A DNA stretch of 62,000 nucleotides. It comes from Apostichopus japonicus (taxonomy: Eukaryota; Echinodermata; Holothuroidea; Aspidochirotida; Stichopodidae). A program made the translations under genes and the position numbers. The stretch lies in the NCBI RefSeq assembly GCF_037975245.1, contig NC_092578.1, positions 18,885,321-18,947,320 of the forward strand, given 5' to 3'. Of the stretch, positions 1 through 13,500 are shown piece after piece. A model generated the notes under the pieces. That model did not search any database. It was not told the DNA's origin and worked only from the letters and a program-made list of their open reading frames with translations. Every line of letters begins with the position of its first letter. The first letter of the stretch is position 1.

Positions 1-550
1 CTGTTTTATAACGCACAACAAGTGAACTCATAAATCACTCTATCCCTTTCACAAACTGTTAAATGATTCACTGTTTCCGATAACCGTTCAACAGCACGCG
101 TCATGAAATTTGTCGTCATTCACTGGATATTCATAGCATATCTTGCCGTTCATTGCATTGTCGTGGGTAGCTAAATCGCATGTTTATCTAAATAGACGGT
201 ATTCCGAAATTTACGTTTTCTGCATAGGCTTTGCACATGCGCGTTGCATCCTTACAAGTTTACTTCCACGCCTCTTTGTCGTTAGAGCCCGCAGTGCGTC
301 CCTAAATGGGTTGTTTAGGTCTGTTTGTTTTCACTGACATTAAGGACGTTCCTTTGATGTCACCGCGAGTCGATGTATTAACCTTTAATGCATTGGTGTC
401 TACCATTGGCCGAGATACTACCGTGTGTAACGAGGCACGCGTGTTAGCGGAAAGTTTCGAATTTCGAAGTTACCCACTGTAACCATGAGCTTCCCGCTGT
501 AAGCAGTAAGATATCGGGAAAGGTACTGTCATAACTACGCGAGAAACAAG

Positions 551-558
551 TATAAAAG
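551..558 (+). promoter_or_regulatory. Candidate TATA box of the secreted C13-like gene
   Basis: TATAAAAG stands about 450 bp upstream of the first usable ATG (1008). An initiator-like CTCACATTC follows about 30 bp later, the usual TATA-to-start spacing. If this is the promoter, the 5' UTR is about 420 nt and carries short upstream ATGs. Only the motif and its spacing support this; no transcript evidence is available. Confidence 0.35.
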
Positions 559-1007
559 TTTTAGGGAACCAGAAAATCCGACAAAATGCTCACATTCACA
601 CCCTCGAGACAGTACGGATCTCTGAGAAGAGCACACGTACAGAATTTGCAGCTGATTTCGTTAGATTCGATTTGCTGAGGACTTTTCCGAAGACGTCTAG
701 CAATTGATATACATACAGCTTGTTGTGTGTTCACGCGTTTATTTTTGTTGTTGTCAGACTTGTTTTAGAAGTCTACAAAAGTTCATAAAATAATTCAATT
801 CAAGAATAAGAAACATCTTGATCAACTTTATATGTTGCCATAGTCTGAGGAACGCCTTCGAAACGAGTTGAACATTTACGTAGAATTATTGATCCGTGCA
901 ACGTTTATTTCTATAAATCCTTTCAATCTTAGTTTATCGGATTGAGTCGTCGCAAGTATCAACAGTGACTTTCATTTTCTACCAGTTTGCTGGAACGGCC
1001 GGAGTCG

Positions 1008-1527
1008 ATGATAAAAACACTTGTCAACATGTGGACGATCAAGGCCCATCAAATGCCACTTTTTGGCAACAATCCTCTGTTTTTCTGTTTTTCAATTTTG
1101 CAAGTTTTCTTATGTTTGCGGAGTTCCGCTTACCGTCTGGAAATTGGCACGACTTCCAAATCATCCACGATCGAATGGAATTCTTCGACGAACCCTAGAT
1201 TTGAGAGATGGGCCGAAGAAGCTTTAACTTTCGCCCGGGGTCTAGACTGTGAATCCGTCAGTTTCATGACCACGGCGGATTGTCGTAAAATTAAAACGCG
1301 AGAAGAGAGCGATATGAACGTATACGTCACAGAACTGAAAATTCAGGAGAGGACTAAATATAATCTTCTCTTGCCTGATGGGGGTTTTAGGCTAAGTGGA
1401 GAACACGATGCTGTGTTGCTTATCGATCCATATCCTACTGCCAACTTTGGACATTTAGTAATGATTTATTTGATCAAACTCGGAGTCACTCGTGATCAAT
1501 GCAGAGAACAGGACGGGGTTTATATTG
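1008..1527 (+). CDS. C13-like gene, coding exon 1 (signal peptide and N-terminal domain)
   Basis: It encodes residues 1-173 and ends in phase 1 at ATTG|GTGAGT. The open frame also extends upstream to a TTG at 987, but the first ATG is 1008. After the signal-like segment comes a region with spaced Cys and a predicted strand HDAVLLIDPYP followed by a helix (GHLVMIYLIKLGV). This resembles the start of an alpha/beta unit. Confidence 0.75.
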
Positions 1528-4500
1528 GTGAGTTAAATGCATAATTTTTTCTGTCTCTCTCTTTTTTACTGCTGATTCCTGCTGTCAATGAGAAAATGTT
1601 AGGTCATGGGCTTAGCCTTACTTTTGACTAAGAGATTTTCAATATTTCAATCGTTTCGATGTCGGATGGCCATACGTTATTTACATTGCTATACCAACAT
1701 TCGCCCCGCCCCTCAATTCGCCGAGTTTTCGTTTTGCAGTAAGCGGTGAACTTAATCACAAATCCCGATATTCAATAGATTAACAAACTTAAAAAATGAA
1801 ACACTTGGGTTCAGGTCACAATTTTATATCTATCTGCATCTTCAACATTCTTGCTTTGAAAATGTTTTTCAATGTCTGGAACGTTCCTTTAAGGGACTTG
1901 TACTTGTAAACAGAATTCATCGTTTCCCTAACTTCTGTAATATTAGAAAACAAAGACCAAAAATGTTTGACTAACAATTGCATTTCTACAGACTAATAAA
2001 TTGATTTTTCTTAAAGCCAAAAGGTTATCCCCTTCATAGCCAAACAAAAATTCAGAAAAGTTATCGATAACTTGAACAGACTTGTTAATTGGAAAACAAA
2101 CAAATAGCAAGACATGTTTTAGTTTTATCTGTGGATGTAATCATGTTATCATTTGAATGTGTACAACTTATTTGTTTTTTCCCCTTTTTTTTTATCGTTT
2201 TAAATACTTTACATTAGCTGCAGGTTAAATGGTCTGTATATGCTACCGTAAATTTTAAAGGGGAATTTCTCTCTGAAAAAAATCATAAGGAATCTGAAAA
2301 TGATCTGCTAAGGTATCTTGCATAGTTATGATCAGTGATAGCAGTTGTCTTCAAATATGTGGTCAATAATATGTAACAATAAAGCAAGGTGTTTTGAGGG
2401 GGCGAATCGGTTAACCCCATTTCTCTAAACGCCCACCACCTTAGTTATATATACGAAACTTATTCAATACTGGTGTTTCTGTAATAAATCAGGGTGTCGT
2501 TCCGTCACTATTTATTAAGTTATCACATTCCTTTTTATTATTTCGCGTTTCATATATATATATTACTTATTATAACACAGTTCTACTTTCGGATTTCCTG
2601 TGGGGGTCATTGATACACTTTGTTGTTAAATACAAACCCTAAATATAGTAACAGAATGTCTTTGATTTTCCGTCGTATCTCGGAAAATAGTTATTCAAGA
2701 TATAGGTGGGTAGGTTAATTTCGTTGCGTCTGACAAACTTAAATTAGGTTACAAAGGATGAACAATGGACCTCCCGCAAGTATAACAATTACTACGTGGC
2801 GTCTATTGCTCACAGAAATGTTTGGTTTAGCTCCTGTGTGGCGACTTAGTGCCTCAGATATGGTCCTATATCAAACTGATCAAACATGTGTGATTTTAGT
2901 TTACTTTAACCTCATTAACTCGACACACGAGGGCAAAAGAGGCTATAGAAGTCTCTTGTGCAGGATTTATTTATCTAAAGCAATTAGAGGGACCGAACCG
3001 CGTTTCCCCGCACCCGGCCACCAACTCCTGCAGAAGCAGGTCTGTTTTCAAGAGGTCACCGAAGGGGCGCTCTCTGCGCGACAACAGGAAAAACCTTTTC
3101 CGAAGTATCCTTGCGCGTCAAGAGATATCGAACGCCAAACTGGCATTTAATGCGATAGTGTTGGAAATGCACGCACTGTGGTTTCTGTATGATTCAAACA
3201 GTCGGGTGGCATGGTTGATGTAGGAGTGCAGTAAATCACGCTGCTACAGTCAAAATACCATGTACACGTTCATTACATACAAGATCAAAGTGAACCAAAT
3301 GGTAGGGACTAATATTAAGACAATCATAATATTAAAATTAGTTATTAAATACGTCATACAAAGGGCTACACTAGGTAGGTATTAATCAGGTAATATTAAA
3401 ATTCAGAATAGAGGGGAGGGGTGGGGGAAGGTTTGGTCAAAAAAATAACGTGTATTTACCTGTCACATAGAGACACACGTATAAAATGACGAGCAGACCA
3501 ATATCACCAAATGCTGTTTTCTATCACCGATGTTGTTTCCTAGCTTAAGAAAACCCCTACACCCCTTACCACCCCTCCCATCATGACGATTGTTCACATA
3601 CCATACTGTATTTACACTTTGTTTACTATTAGTTGTTGTTGTTTATAACTTGGTCCCAATGCGAATATGTACAACTCTCGTTATTACCCTTTACTGTTTA
3701 CCCAACAGTATAATAATACAGCAATCTACAGCTAACACATACATGATATTATAAACTCAAATAGACCAGCAGACGACAGCGACGAAGGGAAGGGATTTGC
3801 CTGTGTTCTGCTTTTGCCTGCGGACAGAATTCTACGAATTCCGTTTAGATTGGTAGTTTGAGTGACATCCCGCAGGAAGATAAACATACACAAATACACA
3901 CACACACACATATATATATATATACATATATAATATATAAGAAAATATGTAAAGAAAATTATTAATAAAAAGAAAAAAAGAAAAAAAAAGAAAGATATTG
4001 TATGCAGGCTGATTGGCAGAATTGCAAAACTTTATCGAATGCCGATTATGTAAAAAATATATACATATAATAAAACCCTCGGGGACTGACTCTGTCAGTA
4101 AGTATTCCAGGTGAGTGGATGTAAAGTAGACAACATGTCTTCGTTTGACAATTTCTCATCTTGCACGGAGTAATCTCTGTTAGAGATATGGCATTGGAAT
4201 GTCATATCAAACTATTTTATACAGGTTGCATTACATACACTGAATAGCGTCCCTTCCCACGATGGAGAGCGGTTGAAGATGAGGGTGGAGGGGGGGGGGG
4301 GTGATGGGTGAAGATGGAGGACCGGTGAAGATTGGGGGGTGGATGAAGATGGAGGATGGGTGAAGATGGGGGATGGGTCAAGATAGAGGATGGGTGAACA
4401 AGGAGAATGTTCAAAAGCAGTGAATAAAGTGCTCTCATGGTCTCTTTTTTCTAACCTGAGGGTGGAAATGGGATGGGAGATGGTAGATAAAGGGACAGTT

Positions 4501-7500
4501 AAAGTGTAGATAAAAATAACTCTGATTGTACCTATTGTGAAGGATACATTTTATTGAAACCGAAACTGAAATAAGTTTCCTAATAATATTAAAAACAATT
4601 TGCGATAATTTTAATAAATCTTCATACCCTGACCGTTTGAGATTTCGAGATAGAATAAGATTTTTAGTATTGTGTCATCAAAGCTTTATGTCATTTCTTG
4701 TCGCTGGATCTCCCCATCCCGCCCACCCCCCCCCCCATTAATTAAATCAGCACTTCTCGAAATGCTTTCAATCACATTCAATCCTCCCGATTTTTACAAC
4801 ATCAGTAGTTTTAATTTCATATTCTTGAACACCCAGGCATACCAAATGATGATAATTCCATACATTACAAACACAATTCGTCGATTCGGTAGTCCAATCG
4901 AGGTACTTTTCCTCAAGAGTGGATGACCTTTCGGCCGGGTAAAGTTTGAATATACATTTCCCCTTATTGTGTTATGGTTTACCCTCCGCCCAACCCCCCC
5001 TCGAACCCCCACCCCTTTAAGAAATTCCCTCGCGGTGATCAGCTAGAGCTATAGAGTGATTTTTTTTTGGCACAAAGTTACCTTTATTCATGAAAATCAA
5101 GAGCGTTTGGCGACTTAAAGGATCATTTCTTGAATGATTCACGGAGAGATAAGTTGTTGTATTGCTCGGGGCTATCCATCACCATTTAAAGCAAGGCCAA
5201 AAATAATAAAATTACACTGACGATTTCACTGTACTTATCTCTCTTAGTTATTCTCATGTAGCGGATCAATTTACACATTTTAAAGCTAAAATTGAATTTG
5301 AATATTTGGGGGATTTTTGAGATATATTTGACGTAAAACGACTAGTTATTACTCGTTAGGATTGAAGTTACTGAACGTGTTTGCTGTCAGCCCAAAATTT
5401 GCCGTTTCTCTTATGAATCGATAGCATTCTGGATATCCAAGGTAACTGGATGGAAATAAGAAGGAGACAGGGTAAGGGTTCGTCTTAAAGGATAATTATT
5501 CTGAACAGATTCTGTAAAAGTATTTTCAACATACGGAACGGACCTTAAATTAAGTTCCTCTAAGGTTGTCATATACGATAATACCTTACACTGCGGCCTC
5601 GACATTAACGAGTTTGCGGTTACGCCAACAACTAAAAATAAAATATAGAAAATGGTGATATTAGAATCGATTTTTGGAAGAGTTATCTCAAGCTACTTTC
5701 TTCTTCTTCTCCTCCATTTTGTCTTCCTTTAAAGGAGAGGAAAAAAATACGATTATGAAGCATCGAGAGATTTGAAAACATTACTATTTTCTGGAAACAT
5801 TTGTTAATAGTTACCTTGTTGGGAATACCACAGGTTTGCCTGCACAAAGAGTATACTTGGATGTCCTGCAGGGCAAAGACATTTTTGTGGTAAATTTAGC
5901 TTTCCTGAAATTAAGACGTCTGTCGGTCATATTGGAAAGGGTTTCAGTAGAAAATTATTTTGACGTTCCTGTCGTGAGGTCGCCCGTTTTCATTCAGATT
6001 CGTGTATATGAGTTTACTGCGCCTTATAGAGGTGAGCTTCATGGAACGCCATACAGCTCACACAAAATATAAAGCTAGTCATACATCCATGCTCCCAAAG
6101 TATTAAATATAGAATTCAAACAGATTTAGTGCATGTTATTAACATATCAACACCGAGAGGGTAGCAATATTTTAACGAATTATACATAACGTGCACACCA
6201 TCTACACAGGCAATATATATATGGTACAGCCAGTTAATTGAGGTTGGAAACTGTCATAACTTACTTATTAAGGAAACATGAGGACTTCCAAAATGGAGTC
6301 GAGGGACATAACTGTCCCCGGGGCAGAAGAGAACATTTATGTCGGATGACAATTTTCACCCCTTTCAGTTTTTCTCAAGTCCCTTTTTTGTATCTTTTCG
6401 AAAAGCGTAGCTATTGAGCACAATCCCGATTTTTCGCAATGGATTTGGACAAACGAAAAATCAAATCCACAAATAAACAACGTTTCCATGATCTTGAACT
6501 TGAAAAAAACAAACCAACACTTCAAACAAATATATAAATACAAGAAGAAAGAGAGAATGAAAAATAAAATAAAAAAAGTTTTCTTTTACCCCTCGTTTCT
6601 CTCTTCTTTTACGCATAGTTTCCTGTTTCCTCAGCGTAAACAAATATTAGAAAAGGAACCTTTTGCGGGATGCAAATCTTTTTTTTAAGGGACAAATATT
6701 GTGACAACTTGTTCAAAATAAAGTTTTTCATTTGTTTATAAAGGTAGCGTATTAAAAAGTTATGACCGTTTCATAACCTCACTTTGAGTCACACCGATAC
6801 CTGTTAACTTGATATATTACTCCATAATACTGGCATCTCAATATCTCTTAATTGACGCCATTTGTCATCATTTATCCCCAAAATTCGAATTGTTGGTCAT
6901 CAGAATGGGGGGAGAGGCCATCTCCTTACCTTACGTGTTTCCATTTACATTAAATGTCGTGTGCATCAAGGGACCGATTGTTAAAATTGAAATGAATGAT
7001 CTCCGCGCAAAAGGTGCAGTTATATTTTCTCTCTCGCTCTATCTCTCTCTGTTGATACGTTTATGTGGATTAAAAAAAAACGCGTATTTATACCTGGCAT
7101 ATTAGTTTGTGGTTACAATCTTCAAATTGACATTTTTTTGGGTCGACAAGGAGAGTGTCATTTTTATGCCTACGGGCTTATACAAAATGTCAATTCAGAA
7201 TGTTATTTTTTTCTTTTTAAGCGTGATACATTTCTCCTTGACGTGCCATTCTCGGAAAATTGGAGAAGCCTATATCGAACAGCTGACAACATGATAAAAA
7301 ACCCACACACACACAACAACATGAAACAAGTTTAGGGTGCCGTCTGGTGTTTAGGGTACCCTCTTGTGTTTAGGGTACCCTCTTGTAATGAAATGATTCA
7401 CCATGGAAACGAACGTCATCACCGACACAATATCATTTAACTTTCGTGAAGCCTGTGGCGAGCGGGGGTTCGTGGAGGGAGGGGGGGGGGGGGGTCGGGT

Positions 7501-10500
7501 GACAACTCAGTGCTGGGAAAACTTGGGATACGATGTAACGTATTCATAGTTTCATATCATAGTTGGGTTTTAGGAAATTGTTTAAAGGAGCTATCGACGC
7601 CTCGAGGGCGCACTGACTACTAAATGATAGATCTTTTAATAGGCGTCGGTTATTCCCCATGCAGTTCGCGCATCTCCTAGTGATTGTTGTGAATAATTGG
7701 TTGTTAACTGTGACGTATGTACAACTCATGAATATTCATTATTAATTTTTTTCCACGACAGATAACAGAGATTGTCTTCAGCTAGCAGAAAAGGAAAGAT
7801 GTCGCAACCGTTTACGGACTCGGAGTAATCACAGACAGTGTGACATAAATTTCATACCGCTAGTATATGAAGCCGATGACGAGGTAAGACTTAACCTCAT
7901 TTCGATTCCACCACCCCCCCCCCCCATTCGTCCCAGTGCACACCACCTACCTACCTACCCCTCTCCTATAGGGTAAATCCTGCGTCAGTAAGGACGTGTT
8001 TGTGGACCTCAGATACACCTTCTGACGAGCGACGTGACGACAATTCAAGTAAAATTAAACCAAATGAAAAATGTTTAGTGTACTTTATGACGAAATTATC
8101 TACTCCTTATTGCTTCTTGTCCCATAATAAGATAATTTAAACAAAAATTGATTGTTTGTTTGTGCGATTTCATTTTGTCAATTCGATCAAGACGGTCTGA
8201 AAAAAGTGAAATATTCATCAATTTAACGCACACACACACACTCACAAGTGGACATAAACAAATTCTAGTCAGAAACGGACACAGGTTCGGTTGATTTCAT
8301 AAACAAGACATAGTTTAGTACAACTGGTATAGAAGAAAAGAGAAAAAGCTTTCGTTATTGTTAAGAACAACTGTTACCATGCCATATGGCACTATATATA
8401 TTCAAGCGTGTTGCAAACAGTTTCACAATTGACTGAGCATATCCAAAACATTACCCGTTACAACAATACAATTGCGAGGTGTCGATACTTCAAAGGAAGC
8501 CGCCCGTTGCTTGAAAGGACGGCTTACTTTGATCTCTTCATCGTCCTGTTCCCTACATAAGCTTCTGGATCAATTAAAAGATTTATTACCTATTTAGTTT
8601 GATTCACCTCAAGTGATTATCCATTCTCCGTTTTCTTTTCTTGATTCCCAATATCCTGTCCGTGTTTGTCCTCTTTTGTATTATCTACCAGATTTTCCCG
8701 TAATTTCATGGTTTCGGGGGTCTTCATCTAAGGACTAACCTGTTAATGCAATTGAGAAACTCTTCTCCGAATATTTCTGTCATCTTCATTATACTTTTAT
8801 ATACGAAACTCAATATAAAAAAGTCGTAACTTGTTGATAAAGAAATAAAATAAAACAAGATAACAAGACGGTAAAAACATGTATATGACGAATTTCGCGG
8901 AACTGGTTCAAGCTTCCCTGAACTTGGCGCGGTGTAAACAAACCAAACAAACGTACGGTGGATTAATTAGAGAATATAAACAGATCGATAATTTGAAAAG
9001 AATAAGCGTTTCACCTGTGTGATACTTTTCTGAATCAGCGTGCACCGATTCGCGAGAATTTATAGCACATGTTTATCAAAAGTATCCGCCTGGTGTGTTG
9101 TTTCTGAACGAGGGTGACTTTCGGGTTAATGATAAGTAAACATACATGTTATATTAACATATAACACAAACAGGGCGATAGTTAATAGCTAATAATTAGA
9201 TGGAACCCCTAGCTCGCGTGTGAAATTAATCGATTGCGTCTTGGAAGAGGGAAACAGATTCCTTAGTATTTTCTTTTTTTGGGGGGGGGTGGGGGGATAG
9301 GGGAGGCTAGCTTCATGCTGGAGTTCCATCATATCAGTAAATTCAAGTTTAATTCAGATGTTTTATGTAAAGGTGTACAACGTTTGATGTTAAAAGGTCC
9401 GATTAACGGTTATGGGGTCACTTTGCTCAACGGAATTTCCTACTTTATCCAGATGATCGGTGTGTTATAATGATAGTCCTGTATATGGTACAAACTCATT
9501 TAAAGTGCGTAACTTGGTTGTTCTCTAGCAATCACTCTATGCGTCGGTGTATATATATATATATAGAACTAGAATTGTTCGATACAGGTGACAAACGCCT
9601 TGAGTGGAATTACGACCTTCCTTAACGGTTTCGAACCTCTGGGCGTACAATCAGCGTCCATAGCCTAGTGGTTAGGGTGTCCGTATATAAAGCGGGAGGC
9701 CCGGGTTCGAATCCCGGTGAAGGCTAGAAGTTTCTTCACTGTTCTGGATTCTCCATCTAACTACAATTTCAATTATATATATACACACACACACGCATGT
9801 ATTTAAGTTCCTTTATTGAGTAAACCGTTAACTTCTGTTAAGTCTATTTACACGCGTTCCATAATTCCGAATATTTACATAAATACGGCGTTCATTAATT
9901 AAGAACGCCTAAGTGTCTAGTAAATTGTTATGACTGCCACTAAACATACAATTTAGTCTGATTGTTTGTTACTATCACGTAATTAAGAAACCACCCAGGA
10001 GTGCATTGTACCAGGCATATGTATGTCTACAAACATACAATACACATATACATCTAGAGAGACTGTAGTTATCGTACAAGGCCCGCCAACTTTGATAGTA
10101 AGATATATTTAGGCATATATAACCTAACGTTGCGCTTTGGTGCTTGGCTCAAGGTGCCAATTTATATACACGTTTTGCACTAGTGCAAAGCACAAATGGT
10201 AACGAAACGGTTATAAGCTTTCTAAAAGAAGACACAGGCCCAACGATCATCAATTAGCGAATATGACAGAGATTCATGGTGAATAACACCGCCTATAAAC
10301 AGCTAAGGAAAAAACCTTGGCAAAGTGGTATTTTAAAGTTGTTACTTTTCGCAAATTGTCTCAATTTCAGTTTTTACGTATATCTCATTAAAATGAATGA
10401 AGGTCATGAACCCCGAGAGAGAGAGAGGGACGAGAAGTGGTGGGTGGATTGGAGTAACTTAAATAGGATGCATAGGTCAACGTCATTTTATTTAATTTAG

Positions 10501-13500
10501 GCTCGTCTACAGAATTAACATTGACGAAATCATTTGCATTGTTCCCTACACAGACAAAGCAACAACAGCTGATTTGCCGTGAAGGGATTGGGGCCTTTGG
10601 GCGGTGTCCCGAGTACCGATCCGACCAGGGTAACTACACACTTCACTGCGAGTTACAGGCAAACACTCGTCGCTGTAACGAGCCCAGGCGGCAGCAGGTT
10701 AGTGTAACTATGGTAACATGTATTTAAACTTGCTCCAGCTTTTTTGCTAGAATCCGCTTCTTGGGCCGATGCATTAAAATTGCGTTTGAAATCTCTCTAT
10801 AATTAAAACAATATACTTTTGCTTTGACTTAACCCAACAACGTTTCAATTTTTTTGGCTACAACAGGAAGGTGTTGTATTATTAGCCTACCAAAACAAGT
10901 AGCTAGCGACCTTCCCACCCCCCCCCCCTTCTCAAACCCACCCTCAATATAAGTATATATGGTGATTGTTGATATTTTCTAATTCGCTTAGCTTCTCCCA
11001 TTCTCCATTAGGATGCCCTTATATACAAATAAATAGCCCCCCAAAAATCAGATAGCAATGCGAGATACGGATTTCAACAATGTCCCTCACCCCCCCCCCC
11101 CGCCCCACGGCCTCTCCTTTCTATCGTGGAGAATAGATAAGTTGGAAAGAATCACTGTTGGCCTATACAGTAACAATATAATACTTTAATCCTCCGCAGG
11201 TACGAGCTCGCTGTAAATTTTACGAAATTTGCGACCAAGCCGTTTTAATATCCGGGGGTTGGAACAGACATACTAATGTTCAACGACATGCAGACAACAT
11301 TAAATCTATTTACAATATGCTGAGATTGAACGGGTTCAAAAAGTCACATATTAAGACCTTTTTCGCCGACAGTGGAGATATTCTTGGTAAGATATTTCTC
11401 TTTATAAGTCATCCACAATTCAAAGATGATGACAGAGAATTTTAAACATATGCACTGTCTCAACAATAAACAAGCATCGTATATGTAGCCTACACTATAT
11501 ATCAAGTAAAGGAGCCATCATACTAAACGTTCTCTTAATTTTCATGTCTACTATGATATAAAGGGAAAAATGAAATTTTATTGACGCGTGATGAAATGAC
11601 GTAATATCTGTATAAACTTTATTCAATTTCTGATTTTATTGACTTCTGCGAGTATTCATGAGTTTTTAAAAAAAAAATAGTGGATTTTTAGTTTAGCTTG
11701 CTCTGCGATTTGCTCTTCAATGATGAATTTCACCATCTTTTTCTCATTCTGATTACCAGACGATATCGACAAAGATGGCGGCAAACATACATATCCAGCC
11801 ACCAATAAATACGGCCTTCGTAACCACATCAGTACGCTCTGTAGGACCAGTGATTGCGTCGACTCATTCTTCATTTATCTTAATAGCCCCACCTTAACTG
11901 ATGGCACCAGTCTCCTTTGGGACAGAAATCAAGATGGTTGGGTAAGACCACTAATGATGTCAATTTAACATCCTTCTACGTATTATAATCGATGAACCTG
12001 TAATCACCAATGTGTTTAGGGGAGGGGCGGGCGGGGAAGGGGGGGGGTAGGAGGTGGATGATGGGAAGGGACAATGGGATCATGCAAATACCTTCAAGCA
12101 GTCAAAATTACAAATATTGGCTAAAAATGAAGGTTAAATAGCAGAAGACGCGAATAAGATAGAAAATGATCGTTTCCCTCGAATATCGAGTGATCCAAGT
12201 TATCCAATAACGCTCTCAATTTTGTCTTTGTCCGTATCCCGGATGAATGCCAGAGCCAACGAGGGAATGAAAACAAACTGTAAATTATGTAGTATTTACA
12301 GATGTCACTCTGAGTCACTCATTTGGATGGATTTCATTTTGATTTATTTCTACAGGCAACCACTGATGAAGTATACACAACTGATGAACTGATGGAGGAT
12401 CTCTCTGACTGTACAGCGAAACAGGTCTATGTGGTAGCTGACCAGAGCTTCTCCGGACGACTAGCCGAGGCTCTACAAAACAGTGAAAGTCTTCACCCTA
12501 AAGTCACCGTCTTTACCAGTGGATCAAAACATGACTATTCATGGGCTAGTGAACTGACGAATGAATGGGCCCGGGCCAATCACACAGACTACTGTGTAAC
12601 GACAATTTATGAAGTAAGTATGATTGCTAAGGGGAGTTTTTAGCCAACTTTCTTTTGCGTACATTTTCGATTAAACTTAAAAAAGGTCAGTTCATTTCCA
12701 TTAAAAGGCCGCGAACAGTTGAGTAGAATTCCTGATTTCTAAATGGCGATGGCAATAGTTGGAAATAAAACTATGACCTTAGCATTGGATCAAAGGCAGT
12801 ATATATTCCCTTCCGAAGGGACTCGTGATGCAACACGTGTCGTGAACACGACATCGTCATGATTATACGGTTACACTCTCGCTGTAAGGGGACAGTGGTT
12901 GAGAGCGGATCAGTCGTTTGCTTTTTCGTGCTCCTGGCTCTATCGTGGGTGACTTTCTTAAGAAGTGTCTTTGGTAGTATGTGCTCGTTTCAGTAAAGGA
13001 GGGGTGAAATGGTGAGTGGCTTGTAGTGTGGGGATGGGTATCGGTTGCACTCCACCAAAGAGTACTTAGGGTTTACATAACGCACCTTATGGGGTAAACA
13101 AGACACGTAGTAAGTGTCAAGAAGGGAAAGTTGTAAGAGTAGGGATAAATGAGGTCGGGATTACGTCATGAATTTACTCTTCACCACTCCGCACTACCCC
13201 CGATTGCAAGGTTACTCTTTTTCTCGATTTTGTGTCTCACTTCTTTAAACCTCGAATTAACCCACTAAATACAATTTCCCTGTTTGTCCTTCTGTTTTTA
13301 CAGAGCTACCAAGAGAGACTTACTTCAAATCCTCTCATGTCAGAAGAGGTCTCTGGGTTTACGAATACAACGATATTCGGCGCCCCATGTGATCGGCTGG
13401 AGTTTTACGAGAGACAGGACTTAAAGAACGCCTACATGGGTTGCCAGAACCTGCCGGCGTGGCATTGGTGGGGGCGCCACAAACGAGGCGGTAGAAAATG

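Noticed and set aside
2758-3150. 130-codon open frame on the + strand
   Set aside because: It lies inside intron 1 of the C13-like gene, has no splice sites or familiar motif, and its composition is not protein-like throughout.
9656-9724. tRNA gene
   Set aside because: The T-arm is perfect but the acceptor and anticodon stems do not pair, and a repeat tail follows; it is a SINE head.
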